64,000 bases of DNA from Pseudohongiella nitratireducens. Its GTDB lineage: Bacteria > Pseudomonadota > Gammaproteobacteria > Pseudomonadales > Pseudohongiellaceae. The stretch is taken from NCBI RefSeq assembly GCF_001642735.1, contig NZ_LWHM01000034.1, positions 71,152 to 135,151 on the forward strand, written 5' to 3'. Below the pieces are notes generated by a model. The model was not told the DNA's origin and did no database searches. It saw nothing but the letters and a program-made list of their open reading frames with translations. Each line of letters begins with the position of its first letter. Position 1 is the stretch's first letter. This document shows, piece after piece, positions 37,243-45,737 of the stretch. The position numbers were made by a program, and so were the translations under genes.

Positions 37243-37596
37243 TTAACGGTATTCCACCCACTGATCGGTCACCACACCGTTCTCCAGCGTTAACGCCAGT
37301 GTCTCCGTGGAATCGCTTTCAATGTTAATATTGAACAGTAAAATCAGCCCCACCCGTGACTTTGAGCGTTTATCATTTTCATAGCGCCAGATCTCAGCCC
37401 CTCCTTCCAGGCGACTGACTTGATCGGGTTCGCCAATATGCGTTCGCAGCCACTGCGCATCCGTCTGGCCGACAACCAGCTGGTCACGCTCATGATCGCT
37501 CCAGCTGCTTTCTCGCGTTGATTGCTTGGAGTCCACCGTAAACAGGCAACTCATCAGCGACAGACACAAGGCACCCATCAATAACATTCGCAACAT
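37243..37596 (-). CDS. small lipoprotein, BamE/SmpA-like
   Basis: A 117-residue protein with a lipoprotein signal peptide: hydrophobic stretch and lipobox LMSC with Cys at residue 17. The mature part contains VGQTDAQWLRTHIGEPDQVSRLEGGAEIWRY-type sequence, which resembles the helix-helix-sheet fold of BamE/SmpA (a short helix, then GxP and a W-Y strand). It is not BamE itself, and no partner is evident. It stands alone, divergent from the sugar dehydrogenase. Confidence 0.75.
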   Translation of the reverse strand: MLRMLLMGALCLSLMSCLFTVDSKQSTRESSWSDHERDQLVVGQTDAQWLRTHIGEPDQVSRLEGGAEIWRYENDKRSKSRVGLILLFNINIESDSTETLALTLENGVVTDQWVEYR

Positions 37597-37979
37597 AATC
37601 CCTCCGTGATCGTTCAGTTTTTAATTTTTTAAATCGTGACAGGGTAGTGTTGAGCACATTTTGTGCCAATTACCACATATAAACCCAACCCTATGATTTA
37701 TATACCAATAGATACGTTAACGGGGCTTAACAGAATAAGTCGCTGATTCCTCATATTGGCGAAATCACCAAACATTGGTGAAATTGGCATGACTTTCGTC
37801 ACCTGTTCAATGCAAGCACCCCTGTTAAAAATGCTGACAAATAGTGAGCAAAATAGACACACCGTCGTGGATACACGCCCAGTGACACTGACTAGAAGGT
37901 CTCGCTGACCTATACTCTCGCAAAATTGGGCAGTCGATAAGACAGCCCCCGCTTAAACACGCTGATAAAGGAATACAGT
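37597..37979. other. divergent promoter region with small palindrome
   Basis: About 380 nt between two divergent genes encoding exported proteins. A perfect inverted repeat, atcaccaa-aca-ttggtgaa, lies near 37765-37785, in a stretch where ttggcgaaat / ttggtgaaat also recur. It could be an operator for either gene. No gene seen. Confidence 0.55.
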
Positions 37980-39230
37980 ATGAAGCGAATGAACACCCTC
38001 CAACATCGAAACAATCAGTTTATCGGCACGGCCAGTGCATTGGCGCTGTGTATTGGCATGAGCCAGGCCAGTGCCCAGGATGAGATCATTCGCGGCGACA
38101 TTCCTGACATGCCCGAAATGCAGTGGGTACCGGAGCCTGAAGGCATTCAGGTTGAGCAGTTTGCCAGTGACCTGGAAGTGGTCTGGAATATCCGCTTTGC
38201 GCCTGATGAGCGCATGTGGGTAACCGAGCGACCCGGGCGCGTGAGAATCTTTGAACAGGATGGCAGCACCTCAGATACACCATGGCTATCGATCGAAGAC
38301 ATCACGTTTTTCCAGGGCGAAAGTGGCCTGACCGGTCAGGCCTTTCACCCGGATTATCCGGAAACACCCTGGGTGTATCTGATGTATACCTACCAGACCG
38401 AAGAGGGGCCACTAAACCGTATCAGCCGATTCCAGGATCTGGGTGATCGTGCCGGTGAGGAAGAAATACTGCTGGATGGCCTGGCAGCACAAGCCCGCGG
38501 AGGCAGTCATAGTGGCGGCACACTGGAATTCGGGCCGGATGGCAAACTCTATGCGGCAACCGGTGATGCCTTCGAAAGGCAGCGTTCAAACAACCTGGAA
38601 GACCCTAACGGCGCTGTATTACGCCTGAACCCTGATGGTAGCGTGCCAGCCGACAACCCCTGGCCCGGCAACCCGATCTGGGCTCACGGCATGCGTAACC
38701 CGCACGGCCTGAGCTGGCAGCCTGATACTGGCCTGCTGTTTGCTGGTGATCACGGTCCAACAGGCGAAGACCGTCTGATGGCACATGATCGCATTATTGT
38801 GCTGCAAGGCGGCGAGCACCACGGCTGGCCAGTCATGGTCGGTGCCATTGATTCACCTGAGTATGTGGATCCCATTCTTGCGTTTGCGCCCAACTCCTCA
38901 CCTCCCGGTGACGTATTGTTCTATGACGCGGACCTGATGCCTCAGTTTCAGGGCGACCTTTTCGTCTCTGTGCTGGGCTTCCAGCCTCAGGATCGGCAAA
39001 ACCTGATGCGGATCCGTTTTGAAGATGAAAGTCAGCCCACCAAGCCAACTGCCATTGAGCGATGGTTCAATGATGCCGAAGGCAACAGCGTTTACGGACG
39101 CCTGCGAGCACTGGCAGTAGGCCCTGATGGTGCACTCTATGTCGGTACCAGTAATCACGATGGCCGGCAAATGACACCAGCCAAGCGGGAGCAGCCAGAC
39201 CAGATTCTGCGCATTACACCCGCCGATTAA
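37980..39230 (+). CDS. PQQ-dependent aldose sugar dehydrogenase-like protein
   Basis: A 416-residue exported protein (signal peptide ending in SQASAQ) with the soluble glucose/sorbosone dehydrogenase beta-propeller. Visible blocks are WNIRFAPDERMWVTERPGRV, GESGLTGQAFHPDYP, RGGSHSGGTLEFGPDGKLY, AHGMRNPHGLSWQP, and GPTGEDRLM. Such enzymes, e.g. E. coli YliI, oxidise aldoses in the periplasm using PQQ and calcium. Whether this one binds PQQ, and what it oxidises, is not proven by sequence. No PQQ synthesis genes are in the window. Confidence 0.88.
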   Translation: MKRMNTLQHRNNQFIGTASALALCIGMSQASAQDEIIRGDIPDMPEMQWVPEPEGIQVEQFASDLEVVWNIRFAPDERMWVTERPGRVRIFEQDGSTSDTPWLSIEDITFFQGESGLTGQAFHPDYPETPWVYLMYTYQTEEGPLNRISRFQDLGDRAGEEEILLDGLAAQARGGSHSGGTLEFGPDGKLYAATGDAFERQRSNNLEDPNGAVLRLNPDGSVPADNPWPGNPIWAHGMRNPHGLSWQPDTGLLFAGDHGPTGEDRLMAHDRIIVLQGGEHHGWPVMVGAIDSPEYVDPILAFAPNSSPPGDVLFYDADLMPQFQGDLFVSVLGFQPQDRQNLMRIRFEDESQPTKPTAIERWFNDAEGNSVYGRLRALAVGPDGALYVGTSNHDGRQMTPAKREQPDQILRITPAD

Positions 39231-39244
39231 ACCTCCCCTTCACT

Positions 39245-39280
39245 GGCAGGTAGAGCAGCCTTTGCTCTGCTTTACCTGCC
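39245..39280 (+). terminator. hairpin downstream of the sugar dehydrogenase
   Basis: A 14-bp stem (39245-39258 with 39267-39280) with one G/T wobble and an 8-nt loop, 15 nt past the stop codon. No T-run follows, so it may protect the 3' end or terminate weakly. Confidence 0.65.
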
Positions 39281-39427
39281 CTCACCTCCCTGCCCCTGAT
39301 ATCACTCACTACAGCCCAGATGTGTCTGCAGTCACACATTGCTTACATCAAGTCGTTAATACATTGACGCCTCCCCGGAAAAACTGATAAAAATTCCCAC
39401 ACGAATTTACCTTAACGGAGGTTAGCA

Positions 39428-39994
39428 ATGAAAGCAGTTACATCATTATCCGTCCTGATCGCCAGCGCCGCGATAAGCTCAGCAGTCATGGCCGAGCCTG
39501 TTCCGAGCTACGACGAAAACAGCGGAGAGCTGTTTATACCCATGGTTGATGCCGCAGGTATGCCGGGGCATTTCCAGGATATTGGCCTGGAGCCTGCCGG
39601 GGATAACCAGTGGAAACTGACCAACATCAAGGAGGGTGTACTACTGGATGTGATTGAAAGTGTCGAAGTCGTCCAGACGTCAAACACACCCGCCCAGGTA
39701 TTACTGCGGGTTGAGGGAACCTTCCCCACTGGATGCGGAGGTTTTGGCTATGTTCGGGAAAAGCTGGCCGAGAACCATTATGAAGTCCGGGCGTATTACC
39801 TGAATGATACCTGGCTGGAGAGCCCTGAAGTGGTCCTGTGCACACAGGCGACACGACCCTTTACCAAGTACCTGCCTCTGTCTGTTTACGGGCAGCCAGC
39901 CGGTGAATACACCTATACATTAAACGAAGAGTTCAGCGGCACCTTTACCCTGGAATCGGACAATGTCATGGCGGACAGTGCGCCAGCGCAGTAA
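39428..39994 (+). CDS. secreted protein of unknown function
   Basis: A 188-residue protein with a clear signal peptide (cleavage after SSAVMA). The mature part shows no motif I recognise. It has two cysteines (GCGGFG and VLCTQATRP), likely a disulfide in the periplasm, and is rich in beta-type sequence, ending in GEYTYTLNEEFSGTFTL. This could be an immunoglobulin-like or inhibitor-like fold. A strong AACGGAGG-type ribosome site precedes the ATG. It stands alone between the sugar dehydrogenase and pepN. Confidence 0.8.
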   Translation: MKAVTSLSVLIASAAISSAVMAEPVPSYDENSGELFIPMVDAAGMPGHFQDIGLEPAGDNQWKLTNIKEGVLLDVIESVEVVQTSNTPAQVLLRVEGTFPTGCGGFGYVREKLAENHYEVRAYYLNDTWLESPEVVLCTQATRPFTKYLPLSVYGQPAGEYTYTLNEEFSGTFTLESDNVMADSAPAQ

Positions 39995-40018
39995 TGCCGC
40001 TGACGCACTACCCTGCTG

Positions 40019-42766
40019 TTATTTAAGGCTCTTGCTGACGACCTCATAGACATCGGGAGAAAGATCGCTCTGTTGGGCAATTCGCTGCAACTCAGCTTTC
40101 ATCTTCTCCTGGCGGTCGGCATCATACTTACGCCACCGTGTCAGAGGCGTCAGCAAACGAGCGGCAATCTGCGGATTTAAACCATCGAGCACGATAATCT
40201 GATCAGCCAGGAAGGCATAGCCTTCACCACTGCGGTCATGAAAATGCAAGGCATTGTGCTGACAGAAAGCACCAATGACTGATCGCACCTTGTTCGGATT
40301 ACGGATATCAAATGCCGAATGTGCCATCAGTGCTTTAACACGACTCAGCGCACCAGGACGGTCACTCAAAGCCTGAATCGAGAACCACTGATTAACCACC
40401 AGGGCTTCGTGTTGCCACTGCTCATAGAATGCACTCAGGGCTTTCTCACGTAACGGTTCGGCATAGTCGGACTGAGCATTGGTCAGTAATCGTAACGCCG
40501 CATCGCGATCTGTCATGTTTTCTGCCTGTTCAAACTGGGCATAACAGACTGACAGTGCTTCTGGTGTCTCGGCTCTTACCATCCAGGCCAGCGCCGTATT
40601 TTTCAAGGCACGCTGACCGATACCGGCCGCATCAGCCACATAAGGCGCGTCGCTGCGGCACAGCTCAAAGAGGCGTGAGAAAGCCGCTTTATGCGTTGCA
40701 GCCAAGTCGCTGGCAAGTCTCTCGCGAACCGCATGAATGCCGTCCACATCCACGACATCATAGAGTTCACTAAGATAGGCTTCACTGGGCAGTGCCAGTA
40801 ACTTGGCCAGCATTGCCTGATCTGCAAATGCATCAGAGTCTTGTGCATTGTTTGCTCTGGCTTCGGCGTCCACAATCGCTGTGTTCAGTACATCGGCAAA
40901 AGCCTGGCTCAGAAGAGGGTCGGCACTGACACTGCTGCCGGACTGGTGAGCCTGCAACAACTCCTGGATAACATCCACTGCCAGCGACTGTGCCGCATTC
41001 CAGCGATTGAAACCATCACTGTCCTGAGTCATTAAAAAGACCAATTCGTCACGACTATAATCACACTGCAGTTTGACGGGAGCCGAGAAGCCACGTAATA
41101 ACGAAGGTACTGGTGCTTCTGGCACATTTGCAAAGACAAACACCTGCTCAACTTCGGTGACATCCAGGACCCGCTCCTGCTGTGGATCGGATTCTCCCGT
41201 GTCTTTCGATTCACCCTGCAACTGGCACGCTATTTCCTGCCCTTGTGAATCCAGCAACGCCATTTTCAGCGGAATGTGCAGGGGCAGTTTTTCGGGCTGT
41301 CCGGGTGTGGCCGGACAGGTCTGTTTGACGCGCAGGTGATACTCCTGCTCCTCACTGTTATACCGCCCACTGACAGTCAGCACCGGCGTACCCGCCTGGC
41401 TGTACCAGCGGCGGAACAGGGTCAGATCTCGACCACTGGCTTCTTCCATCGCCACGACAAAATCTTCAGTGGTTACCGCCTGGCCATCATGGCGCTGGAA
41501 GTACAGATCAGACCCTTTACGGAAATTTTCCGCGCCTAACAGCTCATGAATCATGCGCACGACTTCTGCACCTTTTTCATAAATGGTCAGCGTATAGAAA
41601 TTGGAAATCTCCATATAAGAATCAGGTCGCACAGGATGTGCCATTGGACCGGCATCTTCTGCAAACTGGTGCGTGCGCAGGAAACTGACATCTTCCACGC
41701 GTTTAACGGTGCGAGAGCCCATATCCGCAGAAAACTCGGAATCACGGAATACGGTAAAACCTTCTTTGAGGCTGAGCTGGAACCAGTCACGGCATGTGAC
41801 CCGGTTACCGGACCAGTTATGGAAGTACTCGTGCGCAACAACGGCTTCGACGCGCTGAAAAGCGGTATCGGTTGTGGTTTGTGGGTTCGCCAGGACGCAG
41901 GAAGTATTGAAAATATTCAGGCCCTTGTTCTCCATGGCGCCCATATTGAAATCATCCACCGCCACGATCATGAAAATATCGAGATCATATTCGCGCCCGT
42001 AAACTTTCTCATCCCAGGCCATGGCATTTTTCAGGGACACCATGGCGTGATCACATTTGTCCAGGTCTTTGGCTTCGACAAAGATTCTCAGGTCAATCGT
42101 ACGACCGCTCATGGTAGTGTATTGATCATCAATGGATTTCAGATCGCCGGCCACCAGGGCAAACAGGTAGCAGGGCTTGCGAAACGGATCCTCCCAGGTG
42201 ACCCAGTGCTTGCCACCTTCAAATTCACCTCGTTCGATATCATTACCATTGGACAAAAGTACCGGGTACTTTGCTTTATCGGCTACGACCGTTGTTATGA
42301 ACTCAGACATCACATCCGGGCGGTCCAGGTAGTAGGTAATCTTGCGGAAACCTTCTGCTTCGCACTGAGTACAGAACATGCCACTGGATTTATACAACCC
42401 TTCCAGGCTGGTATTCTCCTGGGGCTTGATCAGCGTCTCGCAACTGAGCAGGAATGCCCCGTCGTCATTATCACCCTGCAGTGCATCCAGTCCATGAATC
42501 GTCAGCGAATCGTCATCCACGCTATATTGATCGGGGGTCAGTTGCCGGCCATTCAGACTGAGCGTGACCAGCTCCATCTCCTGGCCATCAAGGCGCAACG
42601 TGTTTGCGGCATTGCCCAGCAATTCCGGGTTACGGCGCATGGTTAACTGAGAGATCACGCGTGTCTCTGATTCACCCAGTTCAAAACGTAACTCTGTGCG
42701 GTCTATCAGAAATTCCGGCACGCGGTAATCTTTTAAGTAAATCGTGCTTGCCTGTGCTTCTTTCAT
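40019..42766 (-). CDS. pepN: aminopeptidase N
   Basis: A 915-residue M1 family zinc metallopeptidase removing N-terminal residues from peptides in the cytoplasm. The exopeptidase motif MGAMENKGLNIFN, the zinc site VVAHEYFHNW (HExxH) and the downstream Glu in LKEGFTVFRD are in place. The C-terminal helical domain is complete. Length and layout match bacterial PepN. It begins 2 nt after the DUF2797 stop codon, the last gene of the nadK-glpG-yeaC-DUF2797-pepN run. Confidence 0.97.
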   Translation of the reverse strand: MKEAQASTIYLKDYRVPEFLIDRTELRFELGESETRVISQLTMRRNPELLGNAANTLRLDGQEMELVTLSLNGRQLTPDQYSVDDDSLTIHGLDALQGDNDDGAFLLSCETLIKPQENTSLEGLYKSSGMFCTQCEAEGFRKITYYLDRPDVMSEFITTVVADKAKYPVLLSNGNDIERGEFEGGKHWVTWEDPFRKPCYLFALVAGDLKSIDDQYTTMSGRTIDLRIFVEAKDLDKCDHAMVSLKNAMAWDEKVYGREYDLDIFMIVAVDDFNMGAMENKGLNIFNTSCVLANPQTTTDTAFQRVEAVVAHEYFHNWSGNRVTCRDWFQLSLKEGFTVFRDSEFSADMGSRTVKRVEDVSFLRTHQFAEDAGPMAHPVRPDSYMEISNFYTLTIYEKGAEVVRMIHELLGAENFRKGSDLYFQRHDGQAVTTEDFVVAMEEASGRDLTLFRRWYSQAGTPVLTVSGRYNSEEQEYHLRVKQTCPATPGQPEKLPLHIPLKMALLDSQGQEIACQLQGESKDTGESDPQQERVLDVTEVEQVFVFANVPEAPVPSLLRGFSAPVKLQCDYSRDELVFLMTQDSDGFNRWNAAQSLAVDVIQELLQAHQSGSSVSADPLLSQAFADVLNTAIVDAEARANNAQDSDAFADQAMLAKLLALPSEAYLSELYDVVDVDGIHAVRERLASDLAATHKAAFSRLFELCRSDAPYVADAAGIGQRALKNTALAWMVRAETPEALSVCYAQFEQAENMTDRDAALRLLTNAQSDYAEPLREKALSAFYEQWQHEALVVNQWFSIQALSDRPGALSRVKALMAHSAFDIRNPNKVRSVIGAFCQHNALHFHDRSGEGYAFLADQIIVLDGLNPQIAARLLTPLTRWRKYDADRQEKMKAELQRIAQQSDLSPDVYEVVSKSLK

Positions 42767-42768
42767 AA

Positions 42769-43602
42769 TCAGTCTCTTGCCAGTTCCAGTTCATAACCGC
42801 CGAAACGGCGAATGTTAATCACTCCGGTATCAAACATCAGGTACTGTCCTTTGATACCTAACAATGTGCCTTCCACCACCGGATCTTTGTCAAAGTTAAA
42901 CGAAGAAATCTTCTCCGGGTACCCGTGCACCGGGTACGTAATATCAGTCGGTTCGATTCCCTTGATCAGACTCAAGGCATGAAAGCCGTATTGTTCTGTC
43001 ATCTCTTTGAGGTCTTCGGCACTGTTTTCCAACAGGGTATTCCGCTCATAAATCAAATCAACCGGCTGGTCTCCTTCGCGCAGCATATCGCGCCAGTTGG
43101 TTTTGTCGTTGACGAATTTCTTGAACATCACCTCCAGCACACCGCTTTGCAAGCGGCTGCGAACCCGGGCAATGGCCAGCGCCTGAATGGCGCCCTGGTC
43201 AATCCAGCGGGTCGGTATCTGGGTTGAGCGGGTAATGCCGACTTTCAACCCGGAAGAATTGGCCAGGTAAACAATATGATCCTGCATGCAGAACGCTTCA
43301 CCCCAGGCCGGTTCCCGGCAGGTGCCCTGATCAAAGTGACAACGCTCCGGGTGAATAATGCAGCTGTCACACTGCGCCAGCGACTGAAAGCAGGGATAGC
43401 AGTATCCCTGGTTAAAGCTCTTGTTGCTGGCACGACCGCAGTGCACACAGAATATCCGCCCCAGGTAACGCAAGCGGACAGTGCCACCGATCAGCTCATT
43501 CATCCCGACCGATGACTCGCCTAACGGCATCTCATAACTGACAGGTGCAGTTAGACGGCTACGCATTTTTCTTGCGACGCCTGTAGCCAGTGTTTCCAAC
43601 AT
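42769..43602 (-). CDS. DUF2797 family protein
   Basis: A 277-residue protein. It has a cysteine-rich region (FCVHCGRASNKSFNQGYCYP, CDSC, then HFDQGTC) that should bind zinc, followed by a GIY-YIG-like segment (HIVYLANSSGLKVGITRSTQ). DUF2797 proteins occur next to pepN in many gammaproteobacteria. The GIY-like part suggests a nuclease ancestry, but catalysis is not shown. The ATG at 43602 is followed by pepN within 2 nt, so coupling is likely. Confidence 0.88.
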   Translation of the reverse strand: MLETLATGVARKMRSRLTAPVSYEMPLGESSVGMNELIGGTVRLRYLGRIFCVHCGRASNKSFNQGYCYPCFQSLAQCDSCIIHPERCHFDQGTCREPAWGEAFCMQDHIVYLANSSGLKVGITRSTQIPTRWIDQGAIQALAIARVRSRLQSGVLEVMFKKFVNDKTNWRDMLREGDQPVDLIYERNTLLENSAEDLKEMTEQYGFHALSLIKGIEPTDITYPVHGYPEKISSFNFDKDPVVEGTLLGIKGQYLMFDTGVINIRRFGGYELELARD

Positions 43603-43624
43603 TATCCCCTTAACATTTTCACAA

Positions 43625-43951
43625 TCAGTGCTTGATGATATTCAATGGCACCGGTTCATCTGTCGCGACCGGATCATCACAATGCGTCTTCTGCTGACCA
43701 CTGCGGTCAATGTAGCCGACACGCTGCTCTTCCGGCAAATTTGCGCGTTCATAAGCAATAATCGCCTGCAGGCAGTTCGCCCGCTGCTCATCGGTCAGCT
43801 TGCGGCCATCAGGCCATTTGCCCAATTCCACTGCCGTTTTCAGGTTCATATGCACTTCCGGATTCATCATCTCCAGAATATCCTGAATGGAATTGATTTC
43901 TTTTTCTGACGCTTTAGCCAGGTGATCTGGCTTATCTGAGTTATCTGACAT
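43625..43951 (-). CDS. YeaC family protein (DUF1315)
   Basis: A 108-residue cytoplasmic protein of the DUF1315 family, identified by MNPEVHMNLKTAVELGKWPD and RKLTDEQRANCLQAIIAYE. Function unknown. The ATG at 43951 has GAGGGAG 5 nt upstream; an in-frame GTG two codons earlier lacks room for a ribosome site. It is part of the minus-strand run ending in pepN. Confidence 0.9.
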   Translation of the reverse strand: MSDNSDKPDHLAKASEKEINSIQDILEMMNPEVHMNLKTAVELGKWPDGRKLTDEQRANCLQAIIAYERANLPEEQRVGYIDRSGQQKTHCDDPVATDEPVPLNIIKH

Positions 43952-43975
43952 AAACACTCCCTCTGTCTAATCCGC

Positions 43976-44809
43976 TTAACGGCGACCCAATGAGAACAGG
44001 CCTGCTGCCGCCATCCCGGCTACCAGGCCACCGGCATGCGCTGCGGTAGCAATAAACGAGGACGCCAGCACTTCCATGGCAATTAATGCGAAGATAAACA
44101 GGCCAATCATTGCCCTGGGTAATCGTAATGGACTGGCCGGGTTGAGCGTTTGCCAGATCCAGATAAAGCCGATCTGGCCATAGACGACACCGGACAGTCC
44201 GCCAAAATTATTTTGCCCACCACTCCACAGATACTGGGCGGCGTTACCCGCCAGAGCCAGCAAGAGCAGCAGTGGCAGGTACCGCTGCCATCCTAGGTGG
44301 GGTTCCATCATGCGGCCGAAAAACCATAGCCACAAGGTATTAAAAATCAAATGAATAGCACCAAAATGCAGTAATGCCGGCGCCAGCATCTGCAGCCATA
44401 GCATTGGCGACAGCCAGCTCATGCCACCGCGAATCACATCCGGAAACAGCCAGGCAGAGATCACAACCCGGTCGGTACCAAAGCCACTGGCCAGTGCCAG
44501 TAACACCGCTGCCAGAATGGTACAAACGGTGATCGGGGCTCGCCAGTATGCGGCCAGGAAGTTGTTGGCCAGGTCTTTGACCGGAATACCGGCAGTACCA
44601 TTTGCAATCTGGCTGTCAGGCACTTCTATTCGTCCTTCCAGCCAGGCTTGATAACTGGCCTGAATAAGCTGGGCATCCGCTTCACTGCGCGTCCAGACCA
44701 CCAGTTCGCCAGCGGCTTCGGTCACCTGATGCGGAATCGCCTGGCGACGCAGAATGGCCACCAGGGGCCGCAGATCTGTACCTTCGGCAACCTGTAATGC
44801 TTTAATCAT
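43976..44809 (-). CDS. glpG: rhomboid family intramembrane serine protease
   Basis: A 277-residue rhomboid protease. The first 75 residues are a soluble GlpG-type domain (IKALQVAEGTDLRPLVAILR). The six-helix membrane part has the catalytic Ser in GGLSGVVYGQIG, the His in TAAHAGGLVAG, and an oxyanion-site HLIFNTLWLWFFG. The ATG at 44809 overlaps the end of nadK by 8 nt; earlier in-frame codons lie within nadK. Confidence 0.92.
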   Translation of the reverse strand: MIKALQVAEGTDLRPLVAILRRQAIPHQVTEAAGELVVWTRSEADAQLIQASYQAWLEGRIEVPDSQIANGTAGIPVKDLANNFLAAYWRAPITVCTILAAVLLALASGFGTDRVVISAWLFPDVIRGGMSWLSPMLWLQMLAPALLHFGAIHLIFNTLWLWFFGRMMEPHLGWQRYLPLLLLLALAGNAAQYLWSGGQNNFGGLSGVVYGQIGFIWIWQTLNPASPLRLPRAMIGLFIFALIAMEVLASSFIATAAHAGGLVAGMAAAGLFSLGRR

Positions 44810-45692
44810 TGTCTTTGACCAGCCGATTGCCCCAGCCCAGTTTACTGCGACAAGCCTCATAGTAATTGTAATCCAGTGGGTGGATCAGCCGCAGTGCGCC
44901 TGGCTTTTTACGAATAATGATCTGATCTCCCGGCTCTGTATAGAATTGCACCGCACCATCACAACTGACCAGCGGTAACACTGAGCGTTGTTTAACCACA
45001 TTTACGCAAATTTCCAGATCAGCATCTATCACCAGTGGCCGGCTGCTTAGGGTATGCGGGTTCATTGGCACCAGCACCAGTGCATTCATATTCGGATGCA
45101 TAATCGGTCCGCCCGCAGACAGTGAATAGGCGGTTGAGCCCGTAGGCGTTGCTACAATCAGCCCGTCAGACTGCTGGGAATTCACAAACTGCTGATCCAC
45201 AAACAGCTCAAACTCAATCATTTGCGCGGCTGTGCCCGGATGCAGAACAACATCATTCAGGGCTGTCCCGCCGCTGAGCAATTCATTGTTACGCCGGACT
45301 GAGAATTCCAGCATAAAACGGTATTCGTCGCGAAATTGCCCATCGAGCACTTTTGACAGGGCTGTTTCGATTTCATCCGGGCGTATGTCGGTGAGAAAAC
45401 CCAATCGCCCCCGATTAATGCCAAGTACCGGAACAGTATCATTGGCCAGTGCCCGGGCCGCGTTGAGCATACTGCCATCACCACCAACGACAATCACCAG
45501 GTCAACCTGAGCACCGAGTTCATCACGATGGCAATGTGGTTGATGAATTTCCGGCACCATGTCGGCGGTGCGGGACTCAAGCTTCACATCGAGTTCACGG
45601 GACAGAAGAAAATCAATGAGGCGGCGTAACGTGGTAACAACACCGGCATGATCCGGTCGTCCCACCAAGCCGATTTTTTGGAAACTGGACAT
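44802..45692 (-). CDS. nadK: NAD kinase
   Basis: A 296-residue enzyme phosphorylating NAD+ to NADP+ with ATP. Motifs are GGDGSMLNAAR (the GGDG site), GINRGRLGFLTDI, and TGSTAYSLSAGGPIMHP. Length is normal. It leads the run nadK-glpG-yeaC-DUF2797-pepN on the minus strand; the metalloprotease upstream is 45 nt away and may share the transcript. Confidence 0.97.
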   Translation of the reverse strand: MSSFQKIGLVGRPDHAGVVTTLRRLIDFLLSRELDVKLESRTADMVPEIHQPHCHRDELGAQVDLVIVVGGDGSMLNAARALANDTVPVLGINRGRLGFLTDIRPDEIETALSKVLDGQFRDEYRFMLEFSVRRNNELLSGGTALNDVVLHPGTAAQMIEFELFVDQQFVNSQQSDGLIVATPTGSTAYSLSAGGPIMHPNMNALVLVPMNPHTLSSRPLVIDADLEICVNVVKQRSVLPLVSCDGAVQFYTEPGDQIIIRKKPGALRLIHPLDYNYYEACRSKLGWGNRLVKDND

Positions 45693-45737
45693 GTTGTGAT
45701 TTCGCCCGCAAGAGTGGAGTGCCAGTGCGCGAGTATA

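Noticed and set aside
41546-42646. 366-residue open frame on the plus strand, antisense to pepN
   Set aside because: Its codons mirror the pepN frame, no domain is readable, and pepN is certain. The open frame follows from codon bias.
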